64,000 nt of DNA from Allodiplogaster sudhausi (taxonomy: Eukaryota > Nematoda > Chromadorea > Rhabditida > Diplogasteridae), in assembly GCA_945643635.1 (NCBI GenBank), contig CALZFC010000129.1:597501-661500 (forward strand), given 5' to 3'. The position numbers and the translations under genes are program-made. Positions within the stretch are counted from its first letter, which is position 1, and each line of letters opens with the position of its first letter. The notes beneath the pieces are model-generated. The model did not search any database. It was not told the DNA's origin and saw only the letters and a program-made list of their open reading frames with translations. Below, one piece after another: positions 50,528 through 59,942 of this stretch.

Positions 50528-51400
50528 GCCTTTCTTTTCCAGGGTGAATGCACCCGTAACCCGCAGTGGATGGCGTGCAACTGTCGTGTTTCATGCGGAC
50601 ACTGTTTCCCTACTGATTACGCTTATGGAGGTCGAGAAGGAACCATGGAGAATGAGAGAGGGAGAGAGAGAGAGAGTATGGAGAGAATGGAGAGAGAGAG
50701 AAAGAGAGTATGGAGAGAAGGGAGAGATTGCAGGGTGCAATGACTACCACCGTGACTGCGCAGCGTGGTCCCGTTCTGGAGAGTGCCAAAAGAACCCATG
50801 GATGCTGGAGAACTGTCGGACCTCTTGTAGAAGTTGCCGAGGCCAGCAGCAGCTGCAGGGGATGTGTCCCGCGGGAGGTGCGGCTGTTTCTGGCCCCCAA
50901 GTTCGACCCGGATGGGGTTTCTCATCGAACAACTGGGGATAGGCAATCCAATTCACTCCCCATTCCTATTATCACTCGACACAATCCAAACGTAGATTTG
51001 CACATTTCCACAGACTCTTTAGCTTGGCTCGCAATCAAGACATAACTTGCCGTCTTTTATCTATTTGACGCATCTTTCGAAATGAAGAGAATGTTCAATT
51101 TCACACACTTCTGTATCTTAAAGATGTACAGAAAGATGGAAGCATTAATATATTTGGAAATTCATACGAAAGACTCTGGATAGTAGATTTAAAATGTGTC
51201 AAATAGATAGAATTCTGCAACGATGAATACTTAGTTCGTAGAGTGCTTTTGCCAACCTTGGTTCAGGAAACGGTGGCGATGGTGGCAGTAGAAGAGGCGG
51301 TGGAAGAGGGGGCTGGGGAGGGAATGGAGGATGGAATGGAGACTGGGGAAGGAGGAGAGGAGGATGGGGATTCGGAAACGACTTCTGGGGCAAGAAGTAG
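46701..51400 (+). CDS. Secreted tyrosinase with four ShKT domains (two possible C-termini)
   Basis: Type-3 copper phenol oxidase, secreted, probably for cuticle or eggshell cross-linking. ATG at 46701 starts a signal peptide ([18 protein letters not shown]). The CuA region has [18 protein letters not shown], formed across a 46-nt intron, and fits the CuA signature. CuB is [12 protein letters not shown] (48.6 kb). A nematode-type link follows ([18 protein letters not shown], then a Cys-rich [19 protein letters not shown]). ShKT domains start at 49.68, 49.96, 50.24 and 50.73 kb, each with six cysteines (for example [17 protein letters not shown]). The reading frame ends at TAG 50940-50942. A phase-correct alternative exon, 51267-51400, adds a Gly/Trp/Arg-rich tail ending NDFWGKK. 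Two introns (47451-47506, 49726-49818) appear to be GC-AG. Confidence 0.93.
48120..48420. repeat. GA-rich intron tract in tyrosinase gene
   Basis: (GA)n with ACAGAGA and GAGTGAG variants fills the intron between the LAYSAPQT exon and the CuB exon. A second tract at 48660-48800 fills the next intron. Confidence 0.95.
50320..50525. repeat. (CT)n/(CTTT)n tract in tyrosinase gene
   Basis: CT and CTTT repeats fill the intron that splits the third ShKT domain between AML and [11 protein letters not shown] like tract lies at 49405-49605. Confidence 0.95.
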
Positions 51401-51553
51401 ACGCGGCTCTCCAAGACTTCTTCTTTGGCAACGATGTCTAGACAAGGCGATTTCTCATCTCTTTCATGTTCCACTCACTCACGCTGCAATCTACTTGCAC
51501 TTACTTGTATCTGTTATGTCGCTTCTACTCTTTCTTTGTTATTATTACGTGTC

Positions 51554-51559
51554 AATAAA
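51554..51559 (+). terminator. AATAAA polyadenylation signal of the tyrosinase gene
   Basis: AATAAA followed by an A-run lies 154 bp after the stop of the Gly-rich terminal exon and about 190 bp before the next start codon. It supports that exon as a real 3' end of the gene. Confidence 0.55.
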
Positions 51560-51745
51560 AAAAAACCAAGTTCGTGAATAATTTCTATTGGAACAAAACT
51601 GGACAATTCTCATGATGAACAGAAGGTTATTTTATTGACCTCTCGCATAGCCTATGCGAACTACCGTAGTTTGTCTTCTGAAATGAGTGACTTGCTGAAA
51701 TGAGAAAGGAGCGGCTTCGAGTGGCGTGTCAGCCTGAAGTTCTTG

Positions 51746-54700
51746 ATGGGAATGGAGCTGCCCGTGCAAGCAGAATCCCCTGCCTTTCCTCCGTCCTCTC
51801 CTTTATCTCCAACCATCTCCGCTTACCTCCCTGCCAATTCCTTATCAGGTTTTCTTTCGTGTAGAACGTGCTGCCATTTCATTCTTTCTCTTTTTTTTTT
51901 TTTATTTTTTTCCTAGTATTGGTTTTTTTTTTGCAGGAGATAACGACCAATTTGTTGGCATTGAAGGATGTTCTTCAAATGACTCAACATCTAGTACCAG
52001 CTCCATTCCGGGTGGCGTGCAAGTTAAGGTAATTGTTTTTTTCTTGTTGTACCACTTGATCCTGATGAGCTTGTTTTCTTACAGAGACGGTTGAACGCTC
52101 AGTCGCTTTCTCCGGTTGCTGAAGATGCTGCGAAGGATGTGGAGCAGGTTCTATTTTGATTAGTTGTGTATATGTTCCTTGTTCGACAATGCTCACTCTT
52201 CTCACTTCCCAGGTATTGCCGTTTTCGCCTTTGAGGAAGCAGAAAAGAAGAAACAAAAAGGCGCGGCGACTTGAAGTTCTTCGCGGAGAAGTCGATGACG
52301 AACTGGAAGAAGGAGAGGAGCCAGCCCAAATCGTTAGTGTCGTTTTTTCAAGTTATTTAGCAGACTGAGTTTGTTGCCTTAATCCTTCGAGATAATTGTA
52401 GGGCTATTCATCTCCCCCGTGTCCATGTTCGCCTGCTGAGTCATCGAATGGTCTATTCTCGACTCTCCCTACGCTTCCGACCTTGGAGGAGCGGTAAACT
52501 CATATTTTTCGATGTTTAGGTGATGTAAGTAATGAATGTGGTCTACTTAAACAGAAACGGTATCGAAGCGTGGGCGTCAAAAATTTTTTAATGAGGGAGG
52601 AATTTGCACTTGAAATAAATAGCATTTGAAATCCTGACACAGGGCAATTAGAGGACTAGCCTATTTTCTAAGTGCAATTAGGATTGGATGTGTCAGGGTA
52701 ATCGTGTTTGGAGTTTTCGTGTTCAAGCCTCCTCCAAGGAGCACTATTGATGACACTTTCACTGTATTACGGTTAGCCGCTTACACGCTCTGCACTGAAA
52801 ATACAGCCAGCACTCAGTGTTTAAGAGAGCCTCTCTGTAAGACTCAAGGAGGCTGGTATAGGCGGTTGCCCGGAGGAATTTTTGTTTAGTTTAGCGTTGT
52901 AAACTTTATGAGGGATATATCTAGTGTTCATAACGAAGTCTAGGCGGTCCGGAAGTTTAGAAAAATTTTTTTCACTTAGATATAAGTCGTAATGTTCTTA
53001 AACTTTGGATGACCATATCTAACGTTATACTTAATATTTCTCAATATTCTTTTCACTGTTCGATTCCTTGTCGAAAACTACACAAAAAAGTCCCAGATGA
53101 CCATATTCGAAAAATTAAAATTTTTATAACTTTTGACCAATTTAATTTTTTGAAATGTCGTTTTCAGGCAATAACTTTTTTTTTTACTATTACTTTCCAA
53201 AAACTGAATCTTCCACGTGAAAGAGGAGCTAAAACTACATATAATATGTTTCTACGACGAAAAATCTCGGACACTTTTTTTGGGTATCTGCATTTGAATA
53301 AGCGTTCCTAAGCCAATTGTCGGTTTCAGCTTTTCAAACATAATCTCATTCAAACTTCATCAATTGTAAAGAAGAATAGATCATTCGATGTGATTTTTTA
53401 TGCTCTTCAAATTGGGCCTATGATTTGTACGCAAATAACAAGTCTACAGGCCGAAAATTTACTTTTTGTGTTTTTATGCCAATTTCTGGTGTTGAAATAC
53501 TTATTCTTTGGAATCTTAATGGGTCTTGTTCACCTATTTTCCACATGATCTTTACACTGCAAGAAAGAGCAGCTAAAACTGAGTTGGATACAGCTTTATA
53601 ATCGAAATCTGAGGACCCTTTTTTTGGGAACATGCATTTGAATGCTCACTGTTGCAGGCGATATGGTCGAATATATTTAGATCGTATTTCAAAATTGTCA
53701 TTTTAAAGTATCGAGCACCACAAAATATCTATTCCTGAATTGTTTGCAGTTCTCTAGTGATTTACCGCTCAAAAGTGCTACATAAGTTAAGAAATTGCAT
53801 TTTTAGGTGCAACGACAGAAAAAAAAATGTTTGAAAACTCTTTCGGAGCCAACAATCGAGTAGTTTTCGAGCCAAGTTCCCAAAACGATTATAACCATTC
53901 GAGAGTACTGTGACTTGTGCATAATATATCTACAGATGAAAATGCAAAACCACTCTATGTTTAAGAAATCTTGAAATCGGGGAAAAATTCGACGAGAGGA
54001 TTTGGCTTTTTTGAGCGATTTTAGAAAAAATGGTACCGATTGAGCTTTTGTCCCAAAAAATGTGCCATAGGGTTCTTTGTTGTTAGAAACATGAATCTGA
54101 TGTTCATTTTTACTCTTCTGTAACATCTGTGGAAATTTATTTTATTGTGTTATATTGCGTTTTATTATTATCTGATGCTTTTTAAGGTGCATGGCGCTTT
54201 ATCTTTCGAATTGGAATCCCCAACATCTATTTTGGAAACGGCTAGTGTTTACGAATACAGTTAACAATGATCATTTTGTATAAATTCAATTATATTTAAC
54301 GTAGCCAATAATACTGTTCTCGAAAAAATACGAATATTGTTTTACAAAGGTAAGGTTTAAAAAAGCTAAAATAGTTCGTCTTTGGAGCGTTTGTTAGTTG
54401 GCTCTTCGTCGTTTGCTATTGCAGAATCGTCTAATATATCGAGCAGCTGAACTTCCTCGCGATCAAGATCGTAGGTCGATTGAAACAAGGGATCGGTAAC
54501 GAATTCTTCTTCCTCATCCCCTTCCTGTGCAAAAACTTCACTTACAGCTTCTGCTGCTTCTGGAGTATCAGGAAGAACTGGTGGGTTCTGTAATTTTGGA
54601 GTTTCTCTTAAAATTCCACATAAAAATACACGTGCCTGCTTCTGCTTTTGGGCTAATCGGCTGAAGATGGCTGCAATTTGTTCCCAAAGACATCAACAGT

Positions 54701-57700
54701 TTTACCTGGAAATAAATTCGACAAATCGGTTGATCTTGTATGCATCATACTTCTGTCGTCTGACATCCTTTTTTATTTCCTGTCCAGCTCTATGAGACAG
54801 CCGCTTGGCCTTTGAGTAGAAGTATTCCGATAACCCAGGCACGTAGCGTTGGACTTCTGCAAGGCTCAAACGTGGAGCAACAATTGACACTAGGTGTAGC
54901 TTCTCTACTCGTGTTGAAGCAGCTAGAAATCGCGATTTCAATCCCATCATGAGTGCCTCATATCGGTCGGTCCAGAGGCCTTCGAGTTCTGTCGAGATCA
55001 CCATTTGCTTCAGTTCTTCAGGCCCGTCCGGAGCGACGATCTCATAAGCAATCGAAAATGCATCGCGTAATAGCTGTGCCTTCCTCCGCTTCAGAAAGAA
55101 AATGGGAATGCGGGCCTGCAGGAATTATACGTATTTCAGGAAACGAATGCCAACGTAAAAAAAGCCATGCAAGGGTGGGCGCTTCGTGCTCGCAAACGAA
55201 GCGAGCGGCTACCAGAGCGCTCGAAGGCATATATCACCAAACTGTTTTCCGATGGCTGGCAATCTAAAGTGAAAGTCGATCCACGAGCGGCTGAAAAGAA
55301 AAAAAAAAATGAAATATGCTGATGAAAGATGCTGTTGATGAATCGGGAAAATTGATGTTTGCTCCAACGGAACTTCTTAAGATCAACCGATTTGTCGAAT
55401 TTATTTCCAGGTAAAACTGTTGATGTCTTTGGGAACAAATTGCAGCCATCTTCAGCCGATTAGCCCAAAAGCAGAAGCAGGCACGTGTATTTTTATGTGG
55501 AATTTTAAGAGAAACTCCAAAATTACAGAACCCACCAGTTCTTCCTGATACTCCAGAAGCAGCAGAAGCTGTAAGTGAAGTTTTTGCACAGGAAGGGGAT
55601 GAGGAAGAAGAATTCGTTACCGATCCCTTGTTTCAATCGACCTACGATCTTGATCGCGAGGAAGTTCAGCTGCTCGATATATTAGACGATTCTGCAATAG
55701 CAAACGACGAAGAGCCAACTAACAAACGCTCCAAAGACGAACTATTTTAGCTTTTTTAAACCTTACCTTTGTAAAACAATATTCGTATTTTTTCGAGAAC
55801 AGTATTATTGGCTACGTTAAATATAATTGAATTTATACAAAATGATCATTGTTAACTGTATTCGTAAACACTAGCCGTTTCCAAAATAGATGTTGGGGAT
55901 TCCAATTCGAAAGATAAAGCGTCATGCACCTTAAAAAGCGTCAGATAATAATAAAACGCAATATAACACAATAAAATAAATTTCCACAGATGTTACAGAA
56001 GAGTCAGATTCATGTTTCTAACAACAAAGAACCCTATGGCACATTTTTTGGGACAAAAGCTCAATCGGTACCATTTTTTCTAAAATCGCTCAAAAAAGCC
56101 AAATCCTCTCGTCGAATTTTTCCCCGATTTCAAGATTTCTTAAACATAGAGTGGTTTTGCATTTTCATCTGTAGATATATTATGCACAAGTCACAGTACT
56201 CTCGAATGGTTATAATCGTTTTGGGAACTTGGCTCGAAAACTACTCGATTGTTGGCTCCGAAAGAGTTTTCAAACATTTTTTTTTCTGTCGTTGCACCTA
56301 AAAATGCAATTTCTTAACTTATGTAGCACTTTTGAGCGGTAAATCACTAGAGAACTGCAAACAATTCAGGAATAGATATTTTGTGGTGCTCGATACTTTA
56401 AAATGACAATTTTGAAATACGATCTAAATATATTCGACCATATCGCCTGCAACAGTGAGCATTCAAATGCATGTTCCCAAAAAAAGTGTCCTCAGATTTC
56501 GATTATAAAGCTGTATCCAACTCAGTTTTAGCTGCTCTTTCTTGCAGTGTAAAGATCATGTGGAAAATAGGTGAACAAGACCCATTAAGATTCCAAAGAA
56601 TAAGTATTTCAACACCAGAAATTGGCATAAAAACACAAAAAGTAAATTTTCGGCCTGTAGACTTGTTATTTGCGTACAAATCATAGGCCCAATTTGAAGA
56701 GCATAAAAAATCACATCGAATGATCTATTCTTCTTTACAATTGATGAAGTTTGAATGAGATTATGTTTGAAAAGCTGAAACCGACAATTGGCTTAGGAAC
56801 GCTTATTCAAATGCAGATACCCAAAAAAAGTGTAAGAGATTTTTCGTCGTAGAAACATATTATATGTAGTTTTCGCTCCTCTTTCACGTGGAAGATTCAG
56901 TTTTTGGAAAGTAATAGTAAAAAAAAAAGTTATTGCCTGAAAACGACATTTCAAAAAATTAAATTGGTCAAAAGTTATAAAAATTTTAATTTTTCGAATA
57001 TGGTCATCTGGGACTTTTTTGTGTAGTTTTCGACAAGGAATCGAACAGTGAAAAGAATATTGAGAAATATTAAGTATAACGTTAGATATGGTCATCCAAA
57101 GTTTAAGAACATTACGACTTATATCTAAGTGAAAAAATTTTTTCTAAACTTCCGGACCGCCTAGACTTCGTTATGAACACTAGATATATCCCTCATAAAG
57201 TTTACAACGCTAAACTAAACAAAAATTCCTCCGGGCAGGCGCTCCTCGAACCTTACAGAGAGGCTCTCTTAAATGCCATCCAAAGATTTTGGGGGTTCCT
57301 CCGCCAACATCCGGGAAGCTTCTTTTGCCTAAAAGTATTCCAAAAGTGGCTTGTTTGTATAAAATTTTAAAAGCGGCCGGTTCTCATTGTCTATTTTCTG
57401 AAGGTTCCTTGTAAAGGGTGTTTGTGCAGAAAATTCTCCCCCATCTCTGCTCTTCCACCATCTCTGCCCCGCCCTTATATATTGCACTACATTGTCGATT
57501 TTGCTTGCGCCTGTCAACAAATTATAGAACGGAAAACGCAATTTTCTTCTAGCTATTACGAAATGGGTAACGTTTTCGGGGAAAATCTTAATTAAATGCA
57601 GGAAGTATATATATATATATATATATATATAAAGTGTGCACTGATTCGATATCGTTAAAGGCAGAAGAAGGAAAGAGGAGCGAGAAGAGTGGCTTTCGAT

Positions 57701-58409
57701 TCTGTGGAAGTGTTCCTATTCGAAAGAGAAGAAGGAGTCTGCTCTGTTCCTGACCACGGAGATGTTTCTCTCGGCATGAGTAACACGCACCATGACATGT
57801 TCCGCATCTCCCTGAATCCAGCAGAAGACTGCCCAAGGGGGGAATCTCCACTAATCCCAGGTTTCCCTTCATCTCATCCATTCTCCCTGATATGCTCTCT
57901 GCTGCAGGAGAACAGTCTTCGCTCCGGCGATTGAATCCTCTCGAAGTCAGGCGACGTCGCTTTCTTCTTCGAACAAATGGAGTACAAATCCAAAAGGTTC
58001 TAATCAATTTATTCTTCCCGTCAGTCATACTTTCTTGTTCAAAGTGTGATCAGTTTACCTGCATTTTTAATGCTATTATTAAAGGTAGGCTATTTTTCTA
58101 GAACTACTGTTAAAATCGGAAGAGGCTTAAGGAAGAAAGTAGTTTGAGTCGAAAGAGATGGAGGAGATCCGCCGCTCTCGCGCCTCTTGCGGGTGTTCGT
58201 GCACCAACGGAGAGTGCCTGGCGGCTACTTGCGAGTGCTCTCTCAGTGGCATCAAGTGCCAGGTTCGCTCTCGATCTCCTCTCTCTCGCTCTCTCCTCTC
58301 CTCTTCTCTCTCCCTCTCCTTCTCTCTCTCTCTCCTTCTCTCTCTCTCTCTCTCTCTCGCTCTCTCTCTTTCTCTCTCTCTCTCGCTCTCTCCTCTTCTC
58401 TCTCCCTCT

Positions 58410-58472
<63 letters not shown>

Positions 58473-59618
58473 CCTCTCTTCCACTCTCTTCTCTCTCCGT
58501 TTCCCATCTTTTCCCTTTCCTCTCTCCTCCCTTTCCAGTTCGACGAAGAGCGTGCCTCGGGTGGCTTCCCCTGTTCTTGTTCCTCCAAGAGTTGCTCTAA
58601 CCCTGAAGGCAGAGTCGAGTATGACGAGGGTCGCGTTTACTTCCACCGAATTATGACGCAGAAACGCCTTAAGGACATGGTGCTTTATTCGTCATTTTGT
58701 TTAAGGACTCTGTGACCCAGTTATAGTATTGTAATGGTAGAGTATTTGTGTAGGATTCATTTGGTGATAGAAGTCGGTAAGACTTTAAAATCTGAGGATT
58801 TACTTCCTTCTTACGAAGTTTGATTGTGGAAGTTGTGAAGTAGTTGTGAGTTGTTGTAGAAGGGCTGGGAAGAGCAGGCGGAATGTTCTTCTTCTCCTCG
58901 CCTGATTCGATTCGATAACCCGGCTGACTCTCCTCATACGTCCACTTCTTACCTCTCCACTCCTCCGCCTCTTGTTTATTTCCTGCAGCAGGAAACGGTA
59001 AGTTCTGTTTCTTTTAGCGATAAAAACTTATAATTCATGAGCGGGGATATTTTCTTATTGCGCGATATTTAGTTTAAAAAATTTGAAATAAAATTTTCTC
59101 ATGCCAGGGTGCGAAGGAATCGTCAGTTTCTGAAGAGACGGGATCGAATTCAAACGCTAATTCCCCCCTTCCTTCTCCGATCTCCGTTCATCCTTCGGTC
59201 ATTAAATGCATGGAGTCAGTTATATTCTTTTTCCTTTTTTTGTTTCTCTGTTTACTAAAAGTAAGGAAGGCGATAAAGAACCATAGAACGGAATGCCGAG
59301 ATGTACGGATTGGACCGAGTGTTTGGTTGAATGATTGAATGCGGCAGCAGTGTGCCGTACTGTTGTCTGTCATGCTTTCCGTGTAGGTCGGAGTGCCCGA
59401 GAGAGCGCGAGCTGGCTTCTCCTCCCTGCACTCCTTCTCCTCTTCCTCTGCCTACTCCAATGCCTCCCACTCCTTTCTCACTCCGCGTGGCTGCAAGTCG
59501 CGTTCCCCCTTCTTTGCCTGAGAAGGAATCTGCCTCTTCTGTCCCAACCCCTCTTGATGACTCAAATTCTATTATCAATTCTCCTAATATGTTCCCGAAA
59601 TTTAAATCGCTTGCGTAG
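51746..59618 (+). CDS. CSRNP/AXUD1-family cysteine-serine-rich nuclear protein
   Basis: Twelve exons: 51746-51848, 51937-52028, 52085-52147, 52213-52332, 52402-52493, 57661-57860, 57908-57996, 58149-58262, 58539-58679, 58860-58997, 59108-59214, 59387-59618. Their summed length is 1491 nt, so all phases agree and the product is about 496 residues. Family motifs: VAFDSVEVFLFEREEGVCSV with DVSLGM; VRRRRFLLRTNGV; the Cys-rich block EEIRRSRASCGCSC, CECSLSGIKCQ and GGFPCSCSSKSC-NPEGRVEYD. CSRNPs are nuclear transcription activators linked to Axin/TGF-beta signalling and apoptosis. The N-terminal five exons have no firm match except an acidic/Ser character, and joining them rests on phase and strand. 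Intron 5 (5.2 kb) contains the palindromic element. Confidence 0.85.
52821..54737 (+). repeat. Left arm of the palindrome
   Basis: About 1.9 kb, inverted copy of 55379-57272. It contains the shared terminal coding exon (minus strand, 54366-54660) and, outside it, about 1.5 kb without a convincing gene. Two diverged internal copies lie about 340 bp apart (53225-53305 and 53565-53650), each with GAGCTAAAACT or CAGCTAAAACT, then CTTTTTTTGGG and GCATTTGAAT. Confidence 0.9.
54366..55116 (-). CDS. Leftward coding segment of the palindromic element, unknown function
   Basis: A minus-strand open segment from an acceptor-like CTGCAG at about 55117 reads LQARIPIFFLKRRKAQLLRD, AYEIVAPDGPEELKQ, RLSLAEVQRYVPGLSEYFY and KYDAYKINRFVEFIS. 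At 54706 it meets GTAAAA. Splicing to CTTCAG before 54660 keeps phase and adds the tail RLAQKQKQARVFLCGIL through an acidic stretch to KRSKDELF and stop at 54366. The part before KINRFVEF is unique centre DNA and the rest is arm DNA. The style recalls multicopy uncharacterised genes of lower metazoans (a KLDHFLDFIS-type motif). That is memory, not a search. No start codon with context was identified. Confidence 0.5.
55140..55750 (+). CDS. Rightward coding segment of the palindromic element, interrupted
   Basis: A plus-strand open segment after TATTTCAG (ends 55139) reads NVKKAMQGWALRARKRSERL, YITKLFSDGWQSKVKVDP, DESGKLMF and APTELLKINRFVEFIS, then splices from 55410 to 55456 into the same tail as the leftward segment, stopping at 55748-55750. 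Between AAEKKKK and MKDAVDESG the frame is broken by a stop next to a ten-A run, so a 1-base slippage or assembly error is likely. The GWAL-Y-KLF-G-K-DP-LF-F pattern resembles a domain I recall from multicopy C2H2-associated metazoan proteins. It is unrelated in sequence to the leftward segment before KINRFVEF. Confidence 0.45.
55379..57272 (-). repeat. Right arm of the palindrome
   Basis: Inverted copy of the left arm beginning AAGATCAACCGATTTGTCGA and ending in CTTACAGAGAGGCTCTCTTAA. It carries the shared terminal exon on the plus strand (55456-55750). Confidence 0.9.
57607..57632. repeat. Short (AT)n tract
   Basis: Pure AT dinucleotides about 30 bp upstream of CSRNP exon 6, in the 3' end of the intron that holds the palindrome. 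Confidence 0.95.
58270..58520. repeat. (CT)n intron tract splitting the CSRNP Cys-rich domain
   Basis: CT repeats with TTCT and CGCT variants lie between the exon ending SLSGIKCQ and the exon beginning FDEERASGGF. Confidence 0.95.
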
Positions 59619-59942
59619 CAATTTTAATGTTTTTTTTTTAAATATAAAAGGTGATTTCATTTGTTACTTTTTATTGTGGTGCTTTTGTTAGTGCTTTATT
59701 TGAGAATGTCTCTGGTAAAGGTCAACCTACCTACCCACATTGTATATCCGTTGATATTACAGTGGCAATCTGTCACATACTAACGATAAGAACGGAAAGG
59801 CATTCTCACTGTGGCAGAAAAACTAACAATCAATTATAATGACCACAATTATCACAGAGCTACTTAATGTTAGAATCATCAACGAAAGTTGTATGTACTC
59901 CATAGGAAGAAGGTAAAGTAAGAATACTTGGTAGGGGATGCC

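Larger units (their letters stand above)
52821..57272. mobile_element. 4.45-kb palindromic element of unknown class in CSRNP intron 5
   Basis: The left arm (52821-54737) and right arm (55379-57272) are near-identical inverted copies around a unique 641-bp centre. The outer ends share AAGAGAGCCTCTCTGTAAG but diverge over the next 20-30 bp, then match closely. Small differences include a 12-bp indel near 54107/56003 and single-base changes. Base composition is AT-rich and free of GA/CT repeats, unlike the host. I see no transposase DDE motif, reverse transcriptase, integrase or clear target-site duplication. A transposon, a segmental inverted duplication, or an assembly fold-back are all possible. 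Confidence 0.7.

Noticed and set aside
51746..52499. Separate five-exon gene ending at the TAA after LEER
   Set aside because: The frame also ends at a proper donor (CG|GTAAAC) whose phase fits the CSRNP exon at 57661 on the same strand. A single gene is the simpler reading, though not proven.
53009..54126. 100-residue open frames in the palindrome arms outside the shared exon
   Set aside because: They are rich in Phe/Lys/Ile from AT-rich DNA, overlap internal repeats and show no domain. They are mirrored in both arms only because the arms are copies.
52821..57272. Known transposon superfamily assignment
   Set aside because: No DDE/D catalytic pattern, RVE, RT, helicase or tyrosine recombinase motif and no obvious target-site duplication could be read, so no class is given.
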